This document shows positions 54,508 through 62,490 of a stretch of 64,000 nucleotides of DNA, piece by piece. Each line of letters opens with the position of its first letter. Positions within the stretch are counted from its first letter, which is position 1. The notes below the pieces were generated by a model, which saw nothing but the letters and a program-made list of their open reading frames with translations, was not told where the DNA came from and made no database searches. The translations under genes were made by a program, and so were the position numbers. The DNA comes from CAWAND01 sp963807065 (GTDB lineage: Bacteria; Chloroflexota; Anaerolineae; Anaerolineales; E44-bin32), in contig CAWDZQ010000003.1 of assembly GCA_963807065.1 (NCBI GenBank), positions 1-64,000 of the forward strand, read 5' to 3'.

Positions 54508-56952
54508 ATGACGAGCAGACAAGCGGTACTCCCCATCACCGGGATGACCTGCGCCAACTGTGTCAGCACGGTTGAGAAGGGGCTGAAGAAAGTGGACGGC
54601 GTGACCGACGCCGTCGTCAACCTGGCGCTCGAACGGGCGACGGTCACCTACGATAGTTCCAAGGTGGACCAGTCGGCGCTGATCCACCAGGTGGAGCGGG
54701 TTGGCTATGGGGTGGCGACGGGAAGCCTGGATCTGGCGATCACGGGCATGACCTGCGCCAACTGCGAGGCGACGGTCAGCAAGGGTTTGATGAAGTTGCC
54801 CGGCGTTCTGGAAGCCAACGTCAACCTCGCCACGGAGAAGGCCCGCGTGACGTATCTGCCGGGACAGGTGTCTCGCCGTGACATGGTCAAACAGGTCGAG
54901 CGGATTGGCTACGGCGTGATTGAAACCGCATCCGACGCCGAACCCGAGGATGCCGAGCGCGCTGCCCGCAAGGCGGAGATCGATCGGCAGACACGTCTGC
55001 TGATCGTCGGCATCATCTTCAGCCTGCCCCTGTTCGTCTTGAGCATGGCGCGCGATTTCGGACTGCTGGGTGCCTGGTCACATGCGCTGTGGGTCAACGC
55101 CCTGATGTGGCTGATGGCAACGCCGGTACAGTTCTACGTCGGCTGGCAGTATTACGAGGGCGGCTTCAAGGCGCTGCGCAACCGGACCGCCAACATGGAC
55201 GTGCTGGTCGCTTTGGGCAGCAGCGTGGCTTACGTGTTCTCGGTGGCGGTCATCCTGGGATGGGCGCCGGGCCATGTGTACTTTGAGACCTCGGCGGCGA
55301 TCATCACCCTGATCGTGCTGGGCAAACTCTTGGAGGCACGCGCCAAGGGCCAGACCAGCGAAGCCATCAAACGGCTGATGGGCCTCAGGGCCAAAACCGC
55401 CCGCGTCATCCGCGGCGGCGAAGCGGTCGATATCCCGGTTGACGATGTCGAAGTGGGCGATTTGGTGCTGGTGCGGCCGGGGGAGAAGATCCCCGTGGAC
55501 GGTCGCGTGGTTGAAGGCGCCAGCGCCGTGGATGAAAGTTTGATCACCGGAGAAAGTCTGCCGGTGGAGAAGGGACCCGGCGATTCTGTGGTTGGGGCCA
55601 GTCTCAATACTCAAGGGCTGCTCAAGTTCGAGGCCACAGCGGTTGGGCGGCAGACGGCCCTGGCGCAGATCATCCGGCTGGTGGAGGATGCGCAAGCGTC
55701 GAAAGCGCCCATCCAACGCCTGGCGGACAAGGTGGCGGCGGTCTTCGTCCCGGTGGTCATCGGCCTGGCACTGCTGACCTACGCCGTGTGGGCCCTTTGG
55801 GTGCCCGCCGCCACACCGGTGGATGCCCTGATCCGAATGGTGGCCGTACTGGTGATCGCCTGCCCGTGTGCCATGGGCCTGGCCACGCCCACGGCGGTCA
55901 TGGTGGGGACCGGGAAGGGGGCCCAAAACGGGATCTTGTTCAAGAACAGCTCTGCCTTGGAGCGGGCGCATGAGCTGACGGCCATTGTGCTGGACAAGAC
56001 GGGCACGATCACGCGGGGCCAACCGAATGTCACCCGGGTGGTGGCCGCTGGCGGTGAGACCGAGCGCCAGGGCGTGCTCCGCCTGGCGGCCAGTGCTGAG
56101 GCCGGATCGGAACACCCGTTGGCGCGAGCGGTGATCCGGGCGGCCGAGGAGGAGTCGCTCAAGTTGGCGGAGGTGGGGGGGTTCGTCAATCTCTCAGGTA
56201 TGGGCATCCAGGCCGATGTAGAGGGCAGGCCGCTTTTGCTGGGCAACCTCAAGCTTATGCGGGAACGCGGCGTCGTCCTGAACGGCCTGGAAGCCGAAGC
56301 CACCAGGCTGCAGGAAGCCGCCAACACGGTGGTGTGGCTTGCGGTGGACGGCAAGGGCCTGGGTTTGATCGCCATCGCCGACACGATCAAGGAGGGCAGC
56401 CGGGAGGCGATCGATCGGCTGCACGAGCTGGGGCTGAAGGTGGCCATGATCACGGGGGATAACCCCCAGACGGCGGAGGCCATCGCTCGCCAAGCCGGCG
56501 TGGACACGGTCTTCGCCGAGGTGGCCCCCGGCGAGAAGGCGGCCTACGTGAAGCAGCTGCAGGATGCGGGGGAGGTGGTCGGGATGGTCGGCGACGGGAT
56601 CAACGACGCACCGGCCCTGGCACAAGCGGACGTCGGGATGGCGATCGGCACCGGCACCGACGTGGCCATGGAAGCCGCCGACGTGACGCTGATGCGGGGC
56701 GACCTCCGCGGCGTAGCGCAGGCGCTCCAGCTCAGCCGGTCCACCATCCGGGTCATCAAGCAGAACCTGGGATGGGCCTTCGGGTACAACCTGATCCTGA
56801 TCCCGATCGCGGCCGGCGTCCTGTACCCGTTTGCCTGGGCCCCGGAGTTCCTGCGCCAGCTTCACCCGATCCTGGCGGCGCTGGCGATGGCCTTCAGTTC
56901 AGTCAGCGTAGTATCCAACTCGCTGCGTTTGCGGCGGGTGAAGGTTCAATGA
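54508..56952 (+). CDS. copA: Copper-transporting P1B-type ATPase, CopA
   Basis: 814 residues. Two HMA domains, each with G-M-T-C-A-N-C (residues about 12-18 and 81-87). Eight membrane helices with the translocation motif IACPCAMGLA (C452-P-C454), the phosphorylation site DKTGT (D496), the P1B-specific HP (H536-P537), and GDGIND (about 695-700). A second set of membrane ligands (YN...MxxSS-like) appears in the last helices (GYNLILIP, AFSSVSVVSNSLRL). It exports Cu(I) out of the cytoplasm, driven by ATP. It is 33 bases after csoR and 30 bases before the YHS gene, one operon. Confidence 0.95.
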   Translation: MTSRQAVLPITGMTCANCVSTVEKGLKKVDGVTDAVVNLALERATVTYDSSKVDQSALIHQVERVGYGVATGSLDLAITGMTCANCEATVSKGLMKLPGVLEANVNLATEKARVTYLPGQVSRRDMVKQVERIGYGVIETASDAEPEDAERAARKAEIDRQTRLLIVGIIFSLPLFVLSMARDFGLLGAWSHALWVNALMWLMATPVQFYVGWQYYEGGFKALRNRTANMDVLVALGSSVAYVFSVAVILGWAPGHVYFETSAAIITLIVLGKLLEARAKGQTSEAIKRLMGLRAKTARVIRGGEAVDIPVDDVEVGDLVLVRPGEKIPVDGRVVEGASAVDESLITGESLPVEKGPGDSVVGASLNTQGLLKFEATAVGRQTALAQIIRLVEDAQASKAPIQRLADKVAAVFVPVVIGLALLTYAVWALWVPAATPVDALIRMVAVLVIACPCAMGLATPTAVMVGTGKGAQNGILFKNSSALERAHELTAIVLDKTGTITRGQPNVTRVVAAGGETERQGVLRLAASAEAGSEHPLARAVIRAAEEESLKLAEVGGFVNLSGMGIQADVEGRPLLLGNLKLMRERGVVLNGLEAEATRLQEAANTVVWLAVDGKGLGLIAIADTIKEGSREAIDRLHELGLKVAMITGDNPQTAEAIARQAGVDTVFAEVAPGEKAAYVKQLQDAGEVVGMVGDGINDAPALAQADVGMAIGTGTDVAMEAADVTLMRGDLRGVAQALQLSRSTIRVIKQNLGWAFGYNLILIPIAAGVLYPFAWAPEFLRQLHPILAALAMAFSSVSVVSNSLRLRRVKVQ

Positions 56953-56982
56953 CCGTTCAACTTACTACAGGAGGCAAGTCGC

Positions 56983-57171
56983 ATGTCCAAGGCGTTTGAT
57001 GTTGTGTGCGGGATGGAGGTCGAAACGACCTCGCATGCCAAGTCGGAGTATAAGGACAAGACCTACTACTTCTGCTGCGATGGCTGCAAGGGCGCGTTCG
57101 ACAAATCGCCCGATTACCACATTGAGAATTGGCAGGAGGAACATCCCGGCATGGAGCCGACGCCTGCCTGA
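56983..57171 (+). CDS. YHS-domain metal-binding protein
   Basis: 62 residues from ATG 56983 with AGGAGG upstream. DVVCGMEV, then KTYYFCCDGCKGAFDKSP is the YHS domain with Cys-x-x-Cys (Cys in VCG plus CCDGC) that binds copper or another soft metal. It is the third gene of the csoR-copA operon, so it probably acts as a cytoplasmic copper chaperone or scavenger feeding CopA. A strong stem-loop follows at 57196. Confidence 0.85.
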   Translation: MSKAFDVVCGMEVETTSHAKSEYKDKTYYFCCDGCKGAFDKSPDYHIENWQEEHPGMEPTPA

Positions 57172-57195
57172 GCTGCAACAGAACGCATCGCAGAC

Positions 57196-57224
57196 GCAGG
57201 GGCACAGCCAAGCTGTGCCCCTGC
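57196..57224. terminator. Strong hairpin between convergent genes
   Basis: GCAGGGGCACAG (57196-57207) pairs perfectly with CTGTGCCCCTGC (57213-57224), a 12-bp stem with a 5-base loop. It is 25 bases past the YHS stop, but no T-run follows, so it may be a Rho-type or stabilising hairpin. Confidence 0.65.
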
Positions 57225-57236
57225 GCACCCCTCGAT

Positions 57237-57254
57237 TTGTGAAACCCTTCACAA
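57237..57254. promoter_or_regulatory. CRP/Rex-like palindrome at a gene end
   Basis: TTGTGAA-ACCC-TTCACAA, a perfect 7-bp inverted repeat that fits both the Rex and CRP consensus. It overlaps the stop codon of the geranylgeranyl reductase-like gene (57249), so it is not in promoter position. Confidence 0.45.
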
Positions 57255-58544
57255 TCCTTGCTTGGGGCTGGCCGAACGGCTGCCTGCCATGGACGATACT
57301 ATTGACAGCAGGCTCGAAGGAGCCAGGCTGTCCCGCAGCACCTGCTGATAAAGGGCGTGCCCTGAGGCGGCCCCATACAGGGCGTGGCGCAGGCGCGGCG
57401 TCCGGCCGGCGGCGCGAACCACGGGATCGAGCAACCCGGTCCGTGCCAGCCAGATCGTCGCCCAGCGCATGACCTGTCCATAAGGCAGATCCCGGATGAT
57501 GTCCTGATTGGCGGCCTGATAGTGGGCCGCCAGGGCCGAGGCCGACAGGCCGCCTTCCAGCAGCGCGTGGGCTGCCCTGACGCCGGTCTGCATCGCCGAA
57601 GTGACGCCCTTGCCCTTGAAGGCCCGCACCAGACCGGCAGCGTCTCCGATGGTGACATACCGATCCCCAAAACCGTGCTGGGCCAGAGAGCGCGGAAAAC
57701 GTCCTTTGTAGAAACGCAGGTCGCTGATCTTGCCGGGCTGGTCCAGCGCGCTTCCGTCCAGTACCCGTCTCAGCACCGGCAGGTTCAGGAAGGTTTCCAT
57801 CAGCTGGGCATCCACGTTGCTGCCGGCAATGTTCAGCGTCAGATGATTTCCCTTGGGCGTGATGGCGCCAAACTCGATTCCTCGTTTCGACGGCAGGAAG
57901 ACATGCAGCTGGCTCCCGATGCGCGCCATCAGGCTTTCTCCGGGATGTATCTTGGTGACGATCGAACTCAGGGAGACCGGGGGTTTGTAGCCGGTGGTCC
58001 GGACGAAGATGGCCGCTGTGCCTTCGTCCAGCCCAAAGGCGCCGACCACCACCTCGGCCTGCACCGGATCAGCGTCGGTGTAGATCACAACCCCATCATC
58101 GTGGAATTCAAGATCGGTGGCCCGGGCGTGCAGGATCTGAATGCCTCGCTGCCTGGCGGCGTCGAGCATGTAGGCGTCCAGCTGCACGCGCCGCAAGGCG
58201 ACCGACGGCTCGCCTGGGTCCTCCAGGCAAATGGTTTCACGCTCCGTGTGCAGGACGTACCCCCGGATGATCGCCCGGCTGAGGTGGGTTGGAAAGGGGA
58301 CTCCGAGATCGCCGGTCATGATCGATTCGAGCGGCGGCGACAATACGCCCACACAGGCGTTGAAATGCCGTTCACCGACAAATTCCTTGGTCTCCAGCAG
58401 GGTGACCCCCACGTTGCGCCCCAAGTCCGCCGCCAGACGCTTAATGGCGATGGCGCATGCCGTGCCAGCGGGCCCGCCGCCCAACACGACGACACGCCCC
58501 CCGTCACCAAGCGGGCCAAGGGACGCGCTCGCTCGACCCGTCAT
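57249..58544 (-). CDS. Geranylgeranyl-reductase-family flavoprotein, copy 1
   Basis: 431 residues from ATG 58544, which overlaps the stop of the upstream gene by ATGA; the ORF to 58649 is an overread. FAD-binding GxGxxG: VVVLGGGPAGTACAIAIKR. The second FAD motif is VTIGDAAGLVRAFKGKGVTS. HFNACVGVLSPP is the substrate-side segment, with the Cys at the position seen in archaeal and plant GGRs. It probably reduces double bonds of a prenyl chain (quinone tail, carotenoid or polyprenol). Coupled with copy 2, it suggests two sequential or heteromeric reductions. Confidence 0.82.
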   Translation of the reverse strand: MTGRASASLGPLGDGGRVVVLGGGPAGTACAIAIKRLAADLGRNVGVTLLETKEFVGERHFNACVGVLSPPLESIMTGDLGVPFPTHLSRAIIRGYVLHTERETICLEDPGEPSVALRRVQLDAYMLDAARQRGIQILHARATDLEFHDDGVVIYTDADPVQAEVVVGAFGLDEGTAAIFVRTTGYKPPVSLSSIVTKIHPGESLMARIGSQLHVFLPSKRGIEFGAITPKGNHLTLNIAGSNVDAQLMETFLNLPVLRRVLDGSALDQPGKISDLRFYKGRFPRSLAQHGFGDRYVTIGDAAGLVRAFKGKGVTSAMQTGVRAAHALLEGGLSASALAAHYQAANQDIIRDLPYGQVMRWATIWLARTGLLDPVVRAAGRTPRLRHALYGAASGHALYQQVLRDSLAPSSLLSIVSSMAGSRSASPKQGL

Positions 58545-59818
58545 CTGACGCCGGCCATGACGGATCGGAAGGTGGTCAAGAGCATGGCTGGATGGACCGC
58601 CTGCCAAAAGAGGCTTTCGTAGGGCTCGTCGCCGGTCAGCATCCCCCACAAGATGCGGTGCATCCGGTGGGCCGGCGCGGGTTGTTCGGCTTCCCAGTCA
58701 AGTGTCCGTATCCAGGCCTTGCTCAAGCGTTCGCTCTCAAGGGTCATCGACCACATCCGGAATATGAATCTCCCGAACAGGTTGTCCCGGGCAATGGCCC
58801 GAAAGGTCGGCGCATAGTGCCGTCGGAAATCGTTCGGGGATACGCCATGGTCGGTCACGGCAGTCATGGCAGCTCGCGAGGTGGCCATGGCCGATCCGAT
58901 CCCGTCTTTGTACAACCGCGTGGCGGCCGCATCGCCGACGGCGACCCACCGCTCGCCATGATATCCTCGCGCCGGTCGGATGGCGACGCGTGGCGTGCAG
59001 CCGCACAGGCTGGGCATCGTGTTGTTCAAGCCCGCTTCTAGCCCCCGGGCTTCCACGAATTCTGAGACGGCATCGGTGGGCAACCCCTTACCCAGCAGGG
59101 AGACATTCAGGTACTCTCCCTTAGGAATCAGCGCGCCGAAGATCAGGCCCCGAGGCTGGTGAAAGAAGGCGTCGACTTGATCTGATGGCCAGCTGGTGGG
59201 CCGGGGGATCTCATCCTGCGCCATGACCGCCGTTCGAGGGGGCCGGTACCCAAAGGCAGGATCGAGGGGCGCCCGGCTATTGACGCCGCTGGCGAGCACC
59301 AGCAAATCGGCGGGGTACCTCTCCCCAGCGGCGTGCACGACGGGTCTGTCGCCCCAGGAGACTTTCACCGCCCGGTGGGGAATCCGGCGGGCACCGCGCG
59401 CCAAGGCGGCCTGGAGCAGGAACTCATCGAAACTTGCCACCACTTGACCCGAAAGGCGTTCCCTGGGGCCGGCGCCGCGATAGACCGCCGGGATGGTGCG
59501 GCGCGGATCGGGGTCGCTCACCGTGCGGGTCTCGCCATGCAGATGGACGGCGTAGGAGGTGATCTCGGCCTGGATGACGTTGTCGGGGATGGACAAACTC
59601 AGTCGTTCGAGGCCGTCCAAGACCCGATGAGAAAGCATCCCGGCGCAATGGTTGCATCCCCCGGGGCCCGGCAGGGAAAACTCCCGAGGCTCAAAGATAG
59701 TCACGCTGAGGCGGAGGTCGTGCTGACGGGCGGCCTCGAGCAGCTCCAGCGCTGCGAAACTCCCCGCAGGCCCGCCGCCAATGACGCACACGCTATCCCC
59801 TGAAACCAGATGTGTCAT
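58541..59818 (-). CDS. Geranylgeranyl-reductase-family flavoprotein, copy 2
   Basis: 425 residues. FAD motif VCVIGGGPAGSFAALEL, a distinctive GPGGCNHCAGMLSHRVLD with a C-x-x-C, and the second motif WVAVGDAAATRLYKDGIGSA. The C-terminal half has LFGRFIFRMWSMTLESERLS. It shares the fold, but not the close sequence, of copy 1. The gene is first in the pair and overlaps it by four bases. GGR-like enzymes need an electron donor, often ferredoxin or NADPH; none is adjacent. The start at 59818 follows an A-T gap of 84 bases after the TtuA-like gene stop. Confidence 0.82.
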   Translation of the reverse strand: MTHLVSGDSVCVIGGGPAGSFAALELLEAARQHDLRLSVTIFEPREFSLPGPGGCNHCAGMLSHRVLDGLERLSLSIPDNVIQAEITSYAVHLHGETRTVSDPDPRRTIPAVYRGAGPRERLSGQVVASFDEFLLQAALARGARRIPHRAVKVSWGDRPVVHAAGERYPADLLVLASGVNSRAPLDPAFGYRPPRTAVMAQDEIPRPTSWPSDQVDAFFHQPRGLIFGALIPKGEYLNVSLLGKGLPTDAVSEFVEARGLEAGLNNTMPSLCGCTPRVAIRPARGYHGERWVAVGDAAATRLYKDGIGSAMATSRAAMTAVTDHGVSPNDFRRHYAPTFRAIARDNLFGRFIFRMWSMTLESERLSKAWIRTLDWEAEQPAPAHRMHRILWGMLTGDEPYESLFWQAVHPAMLLTTFRSVMAGVR

Positions 59819-59902
59819 GCCCGTCTTTCCTGTCTCGGCTGATGATAGCAGGGAAGGCGGAATGCCGATACCGGGGGACCGGCCCCGCCTCGCCGGGCTG
59901 GG

Positions 59903-60847
59903 CTAAGGGGTGTCGGCTGAACGCTCCCGCACCTGGTCCCACGTGCGGCAGAAGGCACATTCGCCGGGGGCCGAGGTCGGCTGGCCGCAACTTGGGCAGG
60001 GGTGGAGCCGGCCGGCGCCCGGATCGGACGCTGCAGCGAAGGCTCCCTGCCCCTTCGCCGCCAGGAAGGCCAGGTAGAAATGGAGCTTGGTTCCCGGGTG
60101 TTCGTCTTCCATCTTGTTCAGGGTCTGCTTGTAATATATCGACTTGGCCCCTTCGGCATAGGGGCACTCGTCATACACGTACTCGATGCCTCGCAGCAGG
60201 GCATAGGCGGCCGTCTCACGTTCATAAAGGCGGCAGAACGGCTTGGCTTTGCGGACCAGTCCGTCGTGGGCTTCAAGGACCGGTTCCTGCCGGGAGAGGT
60301 GTTCCAGGGACCAATGCAGGCTGTTGCCAAAAAGCGTCGCCGCCTCGTCGTCCAGGTTGTGCCCGGTGACCAGGACGTCGTAGCCCCCTTCAAGCGCCAT
60401 GGCGTTCATGATGTGTCGTCGAGACATGCCGCAGACGGAACACGGTCGGCCGCGCCCGCGGTGAACCTTACTCGCGGCCAGGGGAATAGGTGCGCCCATG
60501 CGACCAGCGACATCGTAAATCTTCAGGTTCAGGCCGCGGGCATTCGCAAACGTCTCGCAAAATGCCTTGGACTGGTCGGAGTAGCCTATCCCGCCGTCGA
60601 TGCCAAGGCCGATGTAGAGGCCGTCAGCTTTGTAGCCCAACAGGGTGAGCACGTCCCACAACGCGAGCGAATCCTTGCCCCCCGACACGGCCACCAGGAT
60701 ATGATCCTCGGGGCCGAACATGGCGTATTTCTCTATGAAGCGCTGAGTCTGCTCGGGGATCCACTGCGTATAGTGCTCAGCACACAATGACAACTTGTGC
60801 TGGCGCATGTTGATGACCGCCTTGCGCTCGCACTTGCGGCATTTCAT
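59903..60847 (-). CDS. TtuA/TtcA-like tRNA thiolation enzyme
   Basis: 314 residues from ATG 60847, which overlaps the stop of the preceding ubiquitin-like gene (ATGA). The N-terminal zinc ribbon MKCRKCERKAV...CAEHY, the PP-loop VAVSGGKDSLALWD, the Fe-S-binding CSVCG plus a third Cys (KPFCRLY), and a second zinc finger CPSCGQPTSAPGECAFC are the TtuA arrangement: two zinc fingers, a PP-loop and a 4Fe-4S cluster. It thiolates a uridine in tRNA (position 54 in TtuA). The sulfur carrier is probably the TtuB-like protein encoded next to it. Confidence 0.88.
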   Translation of the reverse strand: MKCRKCERKAVINMRQHKLSLCAEHYTQWIPEQTQRFIEKYAMFGPEDHILVAVSGGKDSLALWDVLTLLGYKADGLYIGLGIDGGIGYSDQSKAFCETFANARGLNLKIYDVAGRMGAPIPLAASKVHRGRGRPCSVCGMSRRHIMNAMALEGGYDVLVTGHNLDDEAATLFGNSLHWSLEHLSRQEPVLEAHDGLVRKAKPFCRLYERETAAYALLRGIEYVYDECPYAEGAKSIYYKQTLNKMEDEHPGTKLHFYLAFLAAKGQGAFAAASDPGAGRLHPCPSCGQPTSAPGECAFCRTWDQVRERSADTP

Positions 60848-61077
60848 CCGAGTGGCACCCATGGTTCGGCACCACCGGAGATGACTGCCACCAACCTGAT
60901 CTCATCTCCCGGCCCCAGCCGTTCGTCGTCGGTGACCATCTGGCCCTGGCGCGTGGCGATGACCGATTCGGGCGAGATGCCTTGGCGCTCCAAGGCTGCC
61001 CGGATGGTCATTCCGGAGGGGACTTCGAAACGTTCGCCGCGCAGGAGGAGGTGGGCGATCTTTTCTGGATGTTCCAT
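60844..61077 (-). CDS. ThiS/MoaD/TtuB-like sulfur carrier
   Basis: 77 residues, beta-grasp fold: LLLRGERFEVPSGMTIRAAL, GISPESVIATRQGQMV and LGPGDEIRLVAVISGG. The Gly-Gly that would form the thiocarboxylate is followed by eight more residues (AEPWVPLG), unlike canonical TtuB or ThiS, which end in GG. It is directly coupled to the TtuA-like gene (TGA overlaps ATG), so it is the likely sulfur donor for tRNA thiolation. The tail implies processing or a lost stop codon. Confidence 0.82.
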   Translation of the reverse strand: MEHPEKIAHLLLRGERFEVPSGMTIRAALERQGISPESVIATRQGQMVTDDERLGPGDEIRLVAVISGGAEPWVPLG

Positions 61078-61248
61078 CGTGCGCTAAGTCTAAGTACTGC
61101 GGGAGGCGATGTCAATTGTGTCCTCAGATCTGCCGGTCGCGGCGAGGGACGGGTGCGCCCGGCGGCGCGGCCGGAGGCCATCTACCCTCGGCGACAGCCC
61201 CGAGGTATCATCGACGGCTGGCGAGGAGGAGTCGCTGCAGCGGCCCTG

Positions 61249-62490
61249 ATGGATCGCATTCGGAACTGGCGCGAAAACCTGGCTGTGCCCTGGCACCGCA
61301 CCCTGCTGGTGATCTTCCTGGCCCAGCTGACGACGGCCGTCGGATTCTCCAGCATCTTTCCCTTCCTGCCGCTCTACGTCCAGTCACTTGGCTCGGTCAC
61401 GGGCGTCGATATCGAGATCATGGCCGGCCTGGTCTTCTCTGCCCAGGCTTTCACCATGATGATTGCCTCCCCTATCTGGGGTCTGGTCGCCGATCGGTTC
61501 GGGCGCAAGCTGATGGTGCAGCGCGCCATGTTTGGGGGCTCCGTCATCCTGTTGCTGATGGCTTTCGTCCGCTCATCCGAAGAGCTGGTGGTGCTGCGCG
61601 CCATCCAGGGGACGATCACCGGTACCGTGGCGGCCTCCAACGCGCTGGTGGCCTCCGTGGCGCCCCGGCGACGGACGGGGTTCGCCATGGGCCTGCTCCA
61701 AGTGGGTCTTGGCGCTGGGGTGGCTTTGGGCCCCTTGATCGGCGGAGCGGTGGCGGATGCCTTCGGGTATCGTTCGGCCTTTTACGTCACCTCGGCCATG
61801 CTGTTTGTCTCTGGCATGATGGTCTGGAGATGGGTACACGAGGATTTCATCGCCCAGGTCGATCCGGGCGGGACACAACGACGCTGGATCCATCGCTGGC
61901 GGACCATTCTCGCTGCCCAAGGCGTGCGGATGAGTTATGCCATGCGCTTTGCCAGTCAGCTTGGCCAGCAGATGATCGTGCCCATGGCGCCGTTGTTCAT
62001 CGAGAGCTTGATGACGGACGCTACCCACCTCAACACGGTCACCGGTCTGGTGGTGGGCACCGGCTCAGCGTTCACCACCCTGAGTGCGATCTTTCTCGGT
62101 CGGTTGGGTGATCGGATTGGCCATCGCAAGGTGCTGATCTACAGCTGCCTGGGGGCGGCCTGCTTCTATGCGCCCGCCAGCCTGGTGAGCGGGCCTTGGC
62201 AGCTGCTTGGTCTTCAGGCCGCCGTGGGGGTTGCCTTGGGCGGCGTGGTCCCGTCTATCAGCGCCCTGCTGGCAGGGTACACGCAGCCGGGAGAGGAGGG
62301 CGCCGTGTATGGGCTGGACAACTCTGTCCGATCGGCCGCCCAGGCGGTGGCCCCCCTGGCTGCCTCGGGGGTCGCCATCGCCTACGGCCTGAGAGGCGTC
62401 TTCATCGCGGCTGCGGCCGTGTTCGGATTGGCGGTTCTGCTGGCCGTCGCCTGGCTTCCCGGGCCGGCGGTTGAGGCGGCTTCGGCGTGA
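61249..62490 (+). CDS. Major facilitator superfamily transporter
   Basis: 413 residues from ATG 61249; the ORF begins further upstream but lacks conserved sequence there. Twelve helices, with the signature loop between helices 2 and 3 reading GLVADRFGRKLMVQRAMFGG (the G-x3-D-x-x-G-R-[KR] motif A). The central loop about residue 195-215 is charged. This is DHA1-type drug:H+ antiporter style. The stop overlaps the start of the MoxR gene (GTGA), so the two genes are translationally coupled, although their functions differ. The 170 bases between the divergent TtuB-like gene and this one probably hold both promoters. Confidence 0.88.
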   Translation: MDRIRNWRENLAVPWHRTLLVIFLAQLTTAVGFSSIFPFLPLYVQSLGSVTGVDIEIMAGLVFSAQAFTMMIASPIWGLVADRFGRKLMVQRAMFGGSVILLLMAFVRSSEELVVLRAIQGTITGTVAASNALVASVAPRRRTGFAMGLLQVGLGAGVALGPLIGGAVADAFGYRSAFYVTSAMLFVSGMMVWRWVHEDFIAQVDPGGTQRRWIHRWRTILAAQGVRMSYAMRFASQLGQQMIVPMAPLFIESLMTDATHLNTVTGLVVGTGSAFTTLSAIFLGRLGDRIGHRKVLIYSCLGAACFYAPASLVSGPWQLLGLQAAVGVALGGVVPSISALLAGYTQPGEEGAVYGLDNSVRSAAQAVAPLAASGVAIAYGLRGVFIAAAAVFGLAVLLAVAWLPGPAVEAASA

